Assembly (NCBI GenBank): GCA_046153985.1
Contig: JBJXFD010000167.1
Coordinates: 1-11,887 of the forward strand
From: JABWAJ01 sp046153985
GTDB taxonomy: Bacteria > Bacteroidota > Bacteroidia > Chitinophagales > Saprospiraceae
Direction of reading: 5' to 3'
DNA length: 11,887 nucleotides
A model generated the notes under the pieces. It ran no database searches and had not been told where the DNA came from. It worked only from the letters and a program-made list of their open reading frames with translations. The position numbers and the translations under genes were made by a program. Positions 1 through 6,932 of the stretch are shown here, piece after piece. Each line of letters begins with the position of its first letter. Positions within the stretch are counted from its first letter, which is position 1.

Positions 1-8
1 ATTTTTAG

Positions 9-24
9 GCGGACTAAAGCCCGC
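9..24. repeat. Short imperfect hairpin downstream of the histidine kinase gene
   Basis: The 16 bases gcggactaaagcccgc form a short stem. Read on the minus strand the arms are GCGGGC and GUCCGC with a four-base loop, and one pair is G-U, so the stem fits minus-strand RNA better than plus-strand RNA. It lies about 85 bases past the stop codon of the histidine kinase gene. No T-run follows it on the minus strand, so a role as intrinsic terminator is not shown. It could equally be one copy of a dispersed intergenic palindrome. I see nothing else in bases 1-109. Confidence 0.3.
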
Positions 25-109
25 GAAACATAGAAACATAGCGCCCGTCATGGATCATTTTGCATAATTGTGTCCACGCGTAGACTTTAAAAGTTTAGTA
101 AACGTCAGG

Positions 110-1513
110 TTACTCCACGGGGAAACAGATCGTAAACGTCGTTTGGCCCGGCACAGAATCCACCTCAATGCTGCCTTTGTGGTGCTCGACGATGCGGCGC
201 ACCACTTCCAGCCCGAGTCCGGTGCCTTTGCCAATGCTTTTGGTGGTAAAAAACGGGTCGAAAATTTTCAACTTGATTTCATCCGGAATGCCTGGGCCGT
301 TATCGGTAATTTCTACGAAAACCCGGTCGCGCTTGGCGTAGGTTTTGATGTCTAAAACCCCGCCTTCGTCCATTGCGTCAATGGCGTTGTCGGTCAGGTT
401 GGTCCAAACCTGGTTCAACTCGCCGGGAAAAGCCAGGATTTTGGGCAGGTTTTCACCAAACTCTTTTTTCACAACAATGGATTTGCTTTTCAACTGGTGC
501 TTCAACATCGTCAGGGTGTTGATGATGCCTTCCTGAAGGTCAATCTTTTCGCCATCCTTCGACCTATCCATATGGGAATAGGATTTGATGGAATTGATCA
601 GGGTTGCAATCCGGCCAGATGCTTCCTGGATTTCGCGGACAAGCATTTCTAAGCTCAGCGTACCTTCCAGCCAGGGCAGGATGCTGTCCAAGTGTTTCCC
701 GTCCACGATGTTGTGGACTTCATCGAGGTCGGCCTCCGTCATACCAAACTCGACGAAAGTTTCGGCGATGGTTTCGGCATTGTCCACATCCCGTTCTTCG
801 AGCCAGTCGAGCAGGTCGTCTTTGAGCGATTCCCGCTGCATCAGGGTAAGTTCTGGGCGGGGGGTATTTATTTTTGAAAACAGGATGGCGATTATCTGGT
901 CAGTTTGTTCCGGCGTGACGCGCATGGTCATGATCCGCTTGAAGCGCTCCGGCGTCTGGTGCGTGCGGTGGTAGAGTTCCTCGACGTTGCGCACAATGGA
1001 AGCTGCAGGATTGTTCAGCTCGTGCGCCAGACCGGCAGAGAGTTTGCCGAGCGACATCAGTTTTTCGTTCTGCAAACGCGTGGCCGTAAAATCCCGGATG
1101 CGGTCAGACATCTCGCCTACGAGGTTTTGTGTCATTTCGTAGCTCACGGTAACCATTTCCGTGAAATGTTTTTTGTGCAATTCAAGCACGTACGTGTCCC
1201 GCAGCGCTGTACCCGAAGCCACCGCTTCTTTCATCCTCGAAAATGGCAGCAGCCCCGTTAGCGTGCCCGTTCCCCAGGCGCCCAATTCCCGGTATTCGTT
1301 GCCTTGTTTCAAGCGCATCACGTATTCGCCATCCACAATAACCTGCATGTTAACGACTTGCTTACCGGAAAAAAAAAGCTGTTCGCCTTCCTTATAAACC
1401 ACATAATCTGACCGTTCGATGAGCCATTCCAGGTCTTTGTCTGGCAGGTTCTGAAACACTTCAAAGAACCGGAGTTGGTCAACCAATGCAGGCGTTTTTT
1501 CAACTGGATGCAT
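110..1513 (-). CDS. Soluble sensor histidine kinase with N-terminal CRP-like (cyclic nucleotide-binding fold) domain
   Basis: This 467-residue protein has no membrane segment or signal peptide, so it should be cytoplasmic. Residues about 15-130 look like a CRP/cNMP-binding beta-barrel (FFEVFQNLPDKDLEWL, then VIVDGEYVMRL), but I do not clearly see the glycine-glutamate-arginine phosphate cassette of true cAMP binders, so the ligand is unknown. The kinase core follows. The H-box is GLAHELNNP with His164 as the expected phosphoacceptor. The N-box is NLTDNAIDA (371-379), the G1 box DNGPGIP (404-410), the F-box FDPFFTTK (418-425) and the G2 box GKGTGLGL (428-435). The H-box to N-box distance is about 205 residues, roughly 100 more than usual, because residues about 180-285 are inserted in the dimerisation region. 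The gene starts 26 bp after egtD and probably shares its transcript. No response regulator is in the window. Confidence 0.9.
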   Translation of the reverse strand: MHPVEKTPALVDQLRFFEVFQNLPDKDLEWLIERSDYVVYKEGEQLFFSGKQVVNMQVIVDGEYVMRLKQGNEYRELGAWGTGTLTGLLPFSRMKEAVASGTALRDTYVLELHKKHFTEMVTVSYEMTQNLVGEMSDRIRDFTATRLQNEKLMSLGKLSAGLAHELNNPAASIVRNVEELYHRTHQTPERFKRIMTMRVTPEQTDQIIAILFSKINTPRPELTLMQRESLKDDLLDWLEERDVDNAETIAETFVEFGMTEADLDEVHNIVDGKHLDSILPWLEGTLSLEMLVREIQEASGRIATLINSIKSYSHMDRSKDGEKIDLQEGIINTLTMLKHQLKSKSIVVKKEFGENLPKILAFPGELNQVWTNLTDNAIDAMDEGGVLDIKTYAKRDRVFVEITDNGPGIPDEIKLKIFDPFFTTKSIGKGTGLGLEVVRRIVEHHKGSIEVDSVPGQTTFTICFPVE

Positions 1514-1539
1514 GATAAATATTCATTTTTTTTAGTTAC

Positions 1540-2511
1540 TCAAACCGCCCAAAAAAGCACGTCCACAAAATATTCCTTTTCATCGAAAAACCATTGTTCT
1601 GCTTCAAACCCGGCGTATTCAGCCAGCCATTCTATTTCGTTGCGGTCGTATTTTTTAGAAAGCTCCATGTCAATGGCTTCCCATTTCCGGAAAGGAATTT
1701 CTAAATCCAGCGCTTCAATGCGGACCGTTTGCTGCTTTTCGCTGACTAAATAACTCTTCATGTCGCCGGTGATCGGATTGTACACCGGGTAGTGGCGAAA
1801 GGCAGTCAGGTCGAAGTCAGCGCCGAATTCCCGGTTAATGCGGCGCAGCAGGTTCAGGTTGAATTCCCCCGTCACGCCCTCAGGGTCATTGTAGGCCGCC
1901 AGAATGACGTCTGGATCTTTTTTCAGGTCGAAGCCCACCAGCAAGCAATCGCCGGGGTACATCCGATGCCGCAGTTGGCGCAAAAAATCCGCAGCCTGCT
2001 CCTGTTTCATGTTGCCGATGTTGGAGCCGAGAAACAGCACCAATTTCCGCCGGTCAGAGAGCCGGTCAATGTCCTGAAGCGCCGAAAAATACTCGCCTTC
2101 AACCGGGGTGACGGGCAATTCAGGCCATCGCTCCTGCAAGGTTTTCTGCAAGTGTTCAAGCACGCTGCCCGAAATGTCAACAGGGAGGTAGCGAAAATCG
2201 GCATTTTGATGTAAAAGATGCTGCAAAAGCACCTGCGTTTTCAGGCCATCGCCAGCGCCGAGTTCGATCAGGTCAAATGGCGCATGGTCTAATTTCCGGA
2301 AGATCGCGTCCCTGTGTTTTTGAAAAATTTCAAACTCGCACCGGGTCAGGTAGTATTCCGGCAGGTTCATAATTTTTTGAAACAACTGATCGCCTGCCGC
2401 ATCATAAAAGTAGCGCGACAGGAGGTATTTAGGGGTGGTGGTCAGCCCCTGCTGCACGTCTTCAGCAAAAGCCTGATTTAATATTATTTCAGAATGTAAA
2501 GGAGCGGTCAT
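1540..2511 (-). CDS. egtD: L-histidine N-alpha-methyltransferase EgtD (ergothioneine biosynthesis)
   Basis: EgtD transfers three methyl groups from S-adenosylmethionine to the alpha-amino group of histidine, making hercynine in the cytoplasm. The 323-residue length matches the family (about 320). Family signatures are visible in order: RYFYDAAGDQLFQKI then LPEYYLTR (residues 33-57), the SAM-binding loop IELGAGDG (82-89), VDIS (111-114), LFLGSNIGN (159-167), and AAYNDPEGVTGEFN (205-218). Residues known in mycobacterial EgtD to hold histidine have clear counterparts: Asn164, Tyr207, and Glu283 and Ser285 in MELSKKY. This supports true histidine specificity rather than a distant DUF2260 relative. 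It starts 32 bp after egtB. EgtB uses its product, so the pair forms a functional unit. The ATG at 2511 gives the expected N-terminus. Confidence 0.95.
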   Translation of the reverse strand: MTAPLHSEIILNQAFAEDVQQGLTTTPKYLLSRYFYDAAGDQLFQKIMNLPEYYLTRCEFEIFQKHRDAIFRKLDHAPFDLIELGAGDGLKTQVLLQHLLHQNADFRYLPVDISGSVLEHLQKTLQERWPELPVTPVEGEYFSALQDIDRLSDRRKLVLFLGSNIGNMKQEQAADFLRQLRHRMYPGDCLLVGFDLKKDPDVILAAYNDPEGVTGEFNLNLLRRINREFGADFDLTAFRHYPVYNPITGDMKSYLVSEKQQTVRIEALDLEIPFRKWEAIDMELSKKYDRNEIEWLAEYAGFEAEQWFFDEKEYFVDVLFWAV

Positions 2512-2543
2512 AACACTGGATTGAAGGTCAAATAACCCAAAAA

Positions 2544-3863
2544 TTACAGGCTTTTCGCCAAACGAATGCCGGTGAACTGCCAGCGTTTATCCGTGTGAAA
2601 AAAATTGCGATACGTCGCCCGGATATGCGAACGCGGGGTTGCCACAGAACCGCCCCGGAGGATCATCTGGTTGATCATAAACTTCCCGTTGTATTCGCCG
2701 AGCGCACCTTTGAACCGCGGGTAGTGCGGGTAAGGCAGGTACGCGCTCGACGTCCATTCCCAGGCATCGCCGAAGAGTTGGGTGTTTTGCGCAGCTTGTG
2801 GATGAAAGTTCCCGTTTTCCAAAAAATTAGCTTCCACAGGAATTTGGCCGTGGGTCAGTTTGCAGGCGATTTCCCACTCAAATTCGGTGGGCAGGCGATG
2901 CCCTTTCCAGTTGGCGAAAGCATCCGCTTCGAAATAGCTGAGGTGCGTGACGGGCAGGTCGGGGTTCACTTTTTCAAAACCGTGCAGCGTGTAATGCCAC
3001 CACTCGCCGTTGTGGTGGTACCAGTAGAGCGGCGCTTGCTCCTCCAATTTTTGAACCCATTCCCAGCCCTCCGAAAGCCAGTATTCAAAGCGTTTATAGC
3101 CTCCGTCGCGCATAAATTCGAGGTATTCCCCGTTGGTGACAAGCCGGTCCTGGACGGCAAAATCCCCGAGGTAAACCTGGTGGGCACTCAGCTCGTTGTC
3201 CCAACAAAAGTCAGCGCTGCGGTGGCCGATTTCGTACAATCCGTTTTCAAATTCCAGCCAGCCCACCGGACGGCTTTCAGGTTGAAGTCCGCCGAACTGG
3301 AGTTCAGCGGTACAAGACCAGTCAGCGGGACGGCTTCTGGGGGTTGCGGGCGCTGCATGCTCCTGATAAACCGGAAAAAGCGGGTTGTTGCGGAGGATGT
3401 ATTTCAGGTCGGTGACCAAAAGTTCCTGGTGTTGTTGTTCGTGTTGCAGGCCAACTTCTAAGGTTAATGCAAAGTCTTCATTTTCAAAAAGCTGGTCGTT
3501 GTTTTCTAAAAGTGCGCCGAGGTGTTCGTCCACATGCTTGCGGTAACTGAAAATATCGGCGGCGGAAGGGCGGGTCATGTTGCCGCGGTTGCTGCGCAAC
3601 ACCCTTGGGCCCTGGCTTTCGTAGTAGCTATTGAAAAAATAATTGTACCCGGCATTGAAGGGCTGGTATCCCGGGCTGTATTTGGCAAGGATAAAGTTTT
3701 CAAAAAACCAGGTCGTGTGCCCGAGGTGCCATTTCGGCGGACTTACATCCACAATGGGTTGTACCACAAAGTCTTCCGTCTGAAGCGGCTGACAAAGCGC
3801 TTCTGTTTGGCAGCGGATATTCCGGAATCGTTGCAGCGTCCCGGTAGTCACAGGTGCATTCAT
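2544..3863 (-). CDS. egtB: Hercynine oxygenase / sulfoxide synthase EgtB (ergothioneine biosynthesis)
   Basis: EgtB is a non-haem iron enzyme that couples hercynine, oxygen and a thiol (cysteine or gamma-glutamylcysteine) to form the sulfoxide precursor of ergothioneine. The 439 residues show the two expected domains. The N-terminal DinB-like four-helix part carries HLGHTTWFFE (46-55) and HEQQHQE (141-147); His49, His141 and His145 are the likely iron ligands. The C-terminal FGE/sulfatase-modifying fold runs from about 205 to 437, with RLPTEFEWEIA (323-333), DAWEWTSSAY (366-375) and GGSVATPRSHIRATYRNFF (404-422). Neither egtA nor egtC is adjacent, as is common in two-gene egtB-egtD clusters, so the thiol donor cannot be decided here. 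The lyase for the last step (EgtE) is not in the window. Its 121 bp upstream region contains a 14-bp hairpin and no clear promoter box. Confidence 0.95.
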   Translation of the reverse strand: MNAPVTTGTLQRFRNIRCQTEALCQPLQTEDFVVQPIVDVSPPKWHLGHTTWFFENFILAKYSPGYQPFNAGYNYFFNSYYESQGPRVLRSNRGNMTRPSAADIFSYRKHVDEHLGALLENNDQLFENEDFALTLEVGLQHEQQHQELLVTDLKYILRNNPLFPVYQEHAAPATPRSRPADWSCTAELQFGGLQPESRPVGWLEFENGLYEIGHRSADFCWDNELSAHQVYLGDFAVQDRLVTNGEYLEFMRDGGYKRFEYWLSEGWEWVQKLEEQAPLYWYHHNGEWWHYTLHGFEKVNPDLPVTHLSYFEADAFANWKGHRLPTEFEWEIACKLTHGQIPVEANFLENGNFHPQAAQNTQLFGDAWEWTSSAYLPYPHYPRFKGALGEYNGKFMINQMILRGGSVATPRSHIRATYRNFFHTDKRWQFTGIRLAKSL

Positions 3864-3894
3864 AATGGGCGATGATTCTAGGTTTGGCAGAAGG

Positions 3895-3930
3895 ATACGG
3901 GCTTGTTGGGGAACGTCAACAAGCCCGTAT
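3895..3930. terminator. 14-bp perfect hairpin between the AlbA_2-RRM gene and egtB
   Basis: The arms atacgggcttgttg (3895-3908) and caacaagcccgtat (3917-3930) are exact reverse complements around an 8-base loop. The hairpin starts about 54 bases past the stop codon of the gene at 3985 and about 32 bases ahead of the egtB start, both on the minus strand. Neither side carries a T-run, so this is either a terminator without a U tract, an mRNA leader structure of egtB, or a plain intergenic palindrome. The position fits ending the upstream transcript and insulating egtB. Confidence 0.4.
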
Positions 3931-3984
3931 GAATAGAAGATACACGTGTTATTTAAAATTGTTCAAAATAGGGGGATGATAACG

Positions 3985-5874
3985 CTAAGAATATTTCTTA
4001 TACTCTTGAATAAATAATCTTCTTCCTGCCAGTAACTTGGGTTGTTCGTCAGCAAGTAGTTTTTTTACAACAGTATCCAACTCGAATTCCACAAAACCAA
4101 ACCCTTTAGATAATTTTGTATTATAATCACGAGCAATTGAAGCATCAGATACTTCACCATACTTAGCAAAGAATTCTATTAGTTCTGATTCAGTAACAGA
4201 GTAGGCTAAATTTCCAACAAAAATCTTGGAATAATCAGATGTATCAACTATATCTATATTTTTTTTAGCATCCGACAGGCGATGTGCTGGCATTAATTTT
4301 GAAGATTGTATTTTTGTCTTTATTTCTTGGGGCAGTATTATTTTAAACCTTGGGACATCTTTAACAGATATTTTTTTATTTCGTGCAATACTTTGAGCCT
4401 TAGCTTTTGATGTTTCAGTTGTTAATATTCCAATTTTTGCGAGCGATTCGACTAATTGTCTATAATATTCAGTATCCACAATTCCAACACTTTCCCATAT
4501 TTGTTTAGGTGAGATTAATTTACCATCGAGACCCAACCTAACAACAGTTTTTTGCTCTCGTGAAAGGTTCAAATTTTCAAAATTATCCAGCCATAATTTT
4601 TCTTCTTTTGAATAAATATGCTTGTAGAATAAGGTAACAATAAATGACTTATTTGGAGATTCTATTTTAGGCGCAATCAACTCATTGCTTTTCATTAATT
4701 CATACATCCGCCTAATCCCTTCGCCTAACTCTCTAATATAGCCAAATTCTCTCAATACTCTTCCAACGTAAGTATTGCGAGTTTGATGAACTCCTTTAAG
4801 TTCTTGTAAATCTTTAATTGTTATTGAAGACAATAGCTTTCCAGGGCTAAGTATTTCAAGCCTGTCGTCAAAAATCCTAATTTCAATCCCTCTACCCTCA
4901 ATACTATAATCTCTATGAGTGATTGCATTTATCAGAGCTTCTTTACACGCTAATTCCGGGTAAATAATTTGAGTTTTAAATAGGGCATCCTTCGAAAACC
5001 GTGTTTCAGTAAGATTAGGGCGAAGCCTGTCCCAACTAGCTTCAATCAAGCTAAAAATATTTCCACTTACCTCTGCTATCTCTTCAACGTTAAAGTTTTC
5101 TCCTGTTTTTTCTTCCACTCCTTTAATTCTCAAAATTCTAACTTGGCAACGGGGATGCCATTTTAGTGGGTTCTTGGAAAAAAGCAGTAAAGCGGCACGT
5201 CTTAACCTAAGTCTATCTCCGTCAAACTCAGCGAGTTCTAAGTATTGAAGAAATTTTTCAGGCGACATTGATTTTGAAACATGCTGAGCAACATCCGAAA
5301 CCAGATGTAAATCTAAATCACTTATATAAGCTAAATCTACAAACTGACGGTCATATTCCCGTGAGACCTCTTCTTCTCTTAAAAATCTAATATGCTCTGA
5401 TGCAGTTGGGACAGATTCTCTGTCTTTTCGCTGAAAGCATTCCCCTTTGGAGGTTAAGTGAACATATTTAGACCCTTTTTCTACTGAAAAATAAGCAACC
5501 TTTAACCCATCATAGTTAATCAATGTTGCTCTTTTAATAGGCAAAGGCGTATCTTGATGAACATGCGTAGAAGGGGCTTTTAATATAATATCATTTTCAT
5601 TTTTTTCATCATTATACTGAAGACCAGTTACCCTGTTATCATCCTCCACACCTACAAATAATTCTCCGCCATCAGCATTAGCAAAAGCAACGAGTGTTTT
5701 AGCAATATCATGACAAACCTCCTTGACATCTCTTGGCTTTTGTTTTTTTACACGATTTTCTCCAATATTTTCTACCTCGGTTTGGAATGCAGTTTTGAAT
5801 TCACGGTAATAACTTTCACCAATTTCCAAGGCAATTTCTACTCTTTCTTTTAGCCTTAACAACTCGCTATCCAT
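3985..5874 (-). CDS. Schlafen/AlbA_2-type ATP-binding regulator with a C-terminal RNA recognition motif
   Basis: The numbering here counts from the furthest upstream in-frame start (TTG, 5904). The N-terminal AlbA_2/Schlafen-like domain spans about 25-170, with ESYYREFK (30-37) and the signature FANADGGELFVGVEDD (74-89). A region like HATPase_c_4 follows at about 310-425, with ELACKEALINAITHRDYS (317-334). A winged-helix-like stretch lies around 445-495. A linker leads to a complete RRM at about 559-636, with RNP2 IFVGNL (561-566) and RNP1 KGFGFVEF (600-607). AlbA_2/HATPase_c_4 proteins are usually called transcriptional regulators. The RRM implies binding of single-stranded RNA as well, which I have not seen as a standard architecture. 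No catalytic function can be assigned. I prefer the ATG at 5874 (or 5883), because a -7-like box at 5894-5901 leaves the upstream TTG outside the message. The gene is AT-rich, near 36% GC in sampled lines against about 50% in neighbours, which suggests transfer. Confidence 0.85.
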   Translation of the reverse strand: MDSELLRLKERVEIALEIGESYYREFKTAFQTEVENIGENRVKKQKPRDVKEVCHDIAKTLVAFANADGGELFVGVEDDNRVTGLQYNDEKNENDIILKAPSTHVHQDTPLPIKRATLINYDGLKVAYFSVEKGSKYVHLTSKGECFQRKDRESVPTASEHIRFLREEEVSREYDRQFVDLAYISDLDLHLVSDVAQHVSKSMSPEKFLQYLELAEFDGDRLRLRRAALLLFSKNPLKWHPRCQVRILRIKGVEEKTGENFNVEEIAEVSGNIFSLIEASWDRLRPNLTETRFSKDALFKTQIIYPELACKEALINAITHRDYSIEGRGIEIRIFDDRLEILSPGKLLSSITIKDLQELKGVHQTRNTYVGRVLREFGYIRELGEGIRRMYELMKSNELIAPKIESPNKSFIVTLFYKHIYSKEEKLWLDNFENLNLSREQKTVVRLGLDGKLISPKQIWESVGIVDTEYYRQLVESLAKIGILTTETSKAKAQSIARNKKISVKDVPRFKIILPQEIKTKIQSSKLMPAHRLSDAKKNIDIVDTSDYSKIFVGNLAYSVTESELIEFFAKYGEVSDASIARDYNTKLSKGFGFVEFELDTVVKKLLADEQPKLLAGRRLFIQEYKKYS

Positions 5875-5893
5875 TTTATACATCTTTAGCCTG

Positions 5894-5901
5894 TAAAGAT
5901 A
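5894..5901 (-). promoter_or_regulatory. Candidate Bacteroidota -7 box for the AlbA_2-RRM gene
   Basis: The minus strand reads TATCTTTA, which matches the Bacteroidota -7 consensus TAnnTTTG at all fixed positions except the last. It lies 20 bases ahead of the ATG at 5874 and 11 ahead of the ATG at 5883. No good -33 TTG is seen at the usual spacing, so the call is tentative. It would give a very short leader. Confidence 0.35.
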
Positions 5902-5963
5902 CAAAAATTGTCGTGTTCATGCTATTCCCTTTCTCTCAAAACATACCTTTGCCTGGCTTATTC

Positions 5964-6076
5964 GCACTTGCCCAGGTTTCATATCATGCGCCAGAACGCC
6001 TGCATGGGTATGAAAAATGCAACACTTTATTCCGTCACAATTCTTAGAATCCTCCACATGAAACCCGGGCAAGTGC
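5964..6076. repeat. 19-bp inverted repeat flanking a 75-bp spacer
   Basis: The arms are gcacttgcccaggtttcat (5964-5982) and its near reverse complement at 6058-6076, with a single mismatch. In minus-strand RNA that mismatch becomes a G-U pair, so the stem would be continuous in a transcript reading through from the CDGSH gene, whose stop is 15 bases before the first arm. The unit fills most of the gap between the CDGSH gene and the AlbA_2-RRM gene. I see no target-site duplication outside the arms, so a MITE origin is not supported by the flanks. A 3' mRNA structure is the other option. Confidence 0.5.
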
Positions 6077-6090
6077 AACTCAAAAAGTTC

Positions 6091-6315
6091 TTACACCTTC
6101 TTAGGCGGCAAATCAAAAGCGATGGCTTCGTGTTCCAGGTGATCCCGGTGAGCGCCATCGCAGAAGGGTTTGTTCTTCGACAAACCACAGCGGCACAGGC
6201 TGAGCAGGGTTCTTCCGCCAAGGCCGTACGCATTTCCTTGCGGATCTACAATTTCAAATTCGCCCTCTACTTTCAGGGATCCGTTCGAGTTGACTGTTAT
6301 TTTGGTCGTTGCCAT
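6091..6315 (-). CDS. CDGSH iron-sulfur domain protein
   Basis: This 74-residue protein carries one CDGSH motif, CRCGLSKNKPFCDGAH (41-56), which matches C-x-C-x2-S-x3-P-x-C-D-G-A-H. Cys41, Cys43, Cys52 and His56 should bind a [2Fe-2S] cluster with the 3Cys:1His ligation of the mitoNEET family. The N-terminal part (KITVNSNGSLKVEGEFEIVD) is the beta-strand segment usual in bacterial members. Roles in redox sensing or cluster transfer are proposed for the family, but none can be assigned here. The ATG at 6315 is chosen over an upstream in-frame TTG (6342) because a -7-like box at 6340-6347 overlaps the TTG. The protein has no signal peptide or membrane anchor. It is probably transcribed alone. 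Confidence 0.9.
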   Translation of the reverse strand: MATTKITVNSNGSLKVEGEFEIVDPQGNAYGLGGRTLLSLCRCGLSKNKPFCDGAHRDHLEHEAIAFDLPPKKV

Positions 6316-6339
6316 TTTTATTTGTGTTGTGATGAGTGG

Positions 6340-6347
6340 CAAAGATG
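6340..6347 (-). promoter_or_regulatory. Candidate Bacteroidota -7 box for the CDGSH gene
   Basis: The minus strand reads CATCTTTG, which differs from TAnnTTTG only at the first base. It sits 24 bases ahead of the ATG at 6315, implying a leader of roughly 20 bases, and it excludes the TTG at 6342 as start. No TTG at the usual -33 spacing is visible. Confidence 0.4.
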
Positions 6348-6392
6348 CAATTTTTTATCAACAGACTTATTGCGACGGGTCAACAGATTTTA

Positions 6393-6836
6393 GCGCATAC
6401 CTGCCCCGCGATGATTCCCGTCCCACCAAGCCATGCCTTCGGGGATCTCCGCGATGTGCTGAATGCCGGCGGCAAAGTCTATAAATTTCCGGGAGGTCTC
6501 GTAGTTGGTAAAATCATCTTTGAACAATACTCAACTCCAGGAGGCCAGACCGGGTTTGAAGTTTGCCAATCGGGCATCTGCCTGGGCTGGAGCGGCAAGG
6601 TCGGTACCCAGAGTACTTTCCACGATGTCTGCTAATTGTCCGATCACCATCAGTCTCCAGGGGGTCACAAAAGGGGTTTCGCCTTTGGGCAACCGGAACC
6701 GGTAAGCGACCCCCTTGTCATTGATCCTGAAATGGCATTCCAACTGCACGTTGTCTGAATTGGTAAACCGGAGGATGTATTCATCCTGACTGTAGCGGAT
6801 GAGGGCCTTATTTCCGTGTACCAATGGTCTTAAGTA
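6393..6836 (-). pseudogene. Remnant of a glycoside hydrolase family 97 enzyme, with in-frame stop
   Basis: The minus strand encodes a stretch typical of the N-terminal domain and start of the barrel of GH97 alpha-glucosidase/alpha-galactosidase enzymes: FRINDKGVAYRFRLP, then TPFVTPWRLMVIGQLADIVE, then FKPGLASWS. At 6531-6533 a TGA follows ASWS exactly where family members have tryptophan, and the same frame then continues with the family-like VLFKDDFTNYETSRKFIDFAA. A one-base change TGG to TGA explains this. After FIDFAA I no longer see GH97 similarity, and the frame ends at 6390-6392. The beginning (signal peptide and first strands) and nearly all of the catalytic barrel are missing; an in-frame stop at 6837-6839 closes the upstream side. 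The whole gene would be near 650 residues, so this is a dead fragment. It lies downstream of the sugar symporter, so it may once have belonged to the sugar cluster. Confidence 0.8.
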
Positions 6837-6872
6837 TCATACTCTGATTAGCGCTCAGTATGACAAAATCGG

Positions 6873-6904
6873 CCTCGCACCCCGACTGCGGTCGGGGTGC
6901 GAGG
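6873..6904 (-). terminator. 14-bp GC-rich perfect hairpin after the symporter gene
   Basis: The arms cctcgcaccccgac (6873-6886) and gtcggggtgcgagg (6891-6904) pair perfectly around the loop tgcg. On the minus strand the hairpin starts about 28 bases past the symporter stop codon and is followed by a weak T-rich stretch (GATTTTG). That placement fits a terminator of the arabinose cluster. Its core CCCCGA..TGC..TCGGGG recurs in the repeat element near 11630-11780, so it may instead be one copy of a dispersed palindrome that also works as a terminator. Confidence 0.45.
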
Positions 6905-6932
6905 TATAGATACTAAAAAAAACAGACCCCCT

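Noticed and set aside
2595..3461. Plus-strand open frame of 288 codons opposite egtB
   Set aside because: It is entirely antisense to a well-supported egtB, with no family motifs; codon bias of egtB explains it.
3942..3949. Palindrome acacgtgt as an operator for egtB
   Set aside because: Eight-base palindromes occur by chance in a window of this size, and nothing else supports a regulator site.
5875..5904. TTG at 5904 as start of the AlbA_2-RRM gene
   Set aside because: A -7-like promoter box overlaps this stretch, and two ATG codons lie just downstream ahead of the conserved domain.
5964..6076. Possible miniature inverted-repeat transposable element with target duplications
   Set aside because: The terminal inverted repeats are good, but no direct duplication is seen in the flanking bases, so I record only an inverted repeat.
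6531..6533. In-frame TGA read as tryptophan or selenocysteine (a recoded, living gene)
   Set aside because: Neighbouring genes use TGG for tryptophan and TGA is not recoded elsewhere. The fragment also lacks its start and most of the catalytic domain, so it is a pseudogene.
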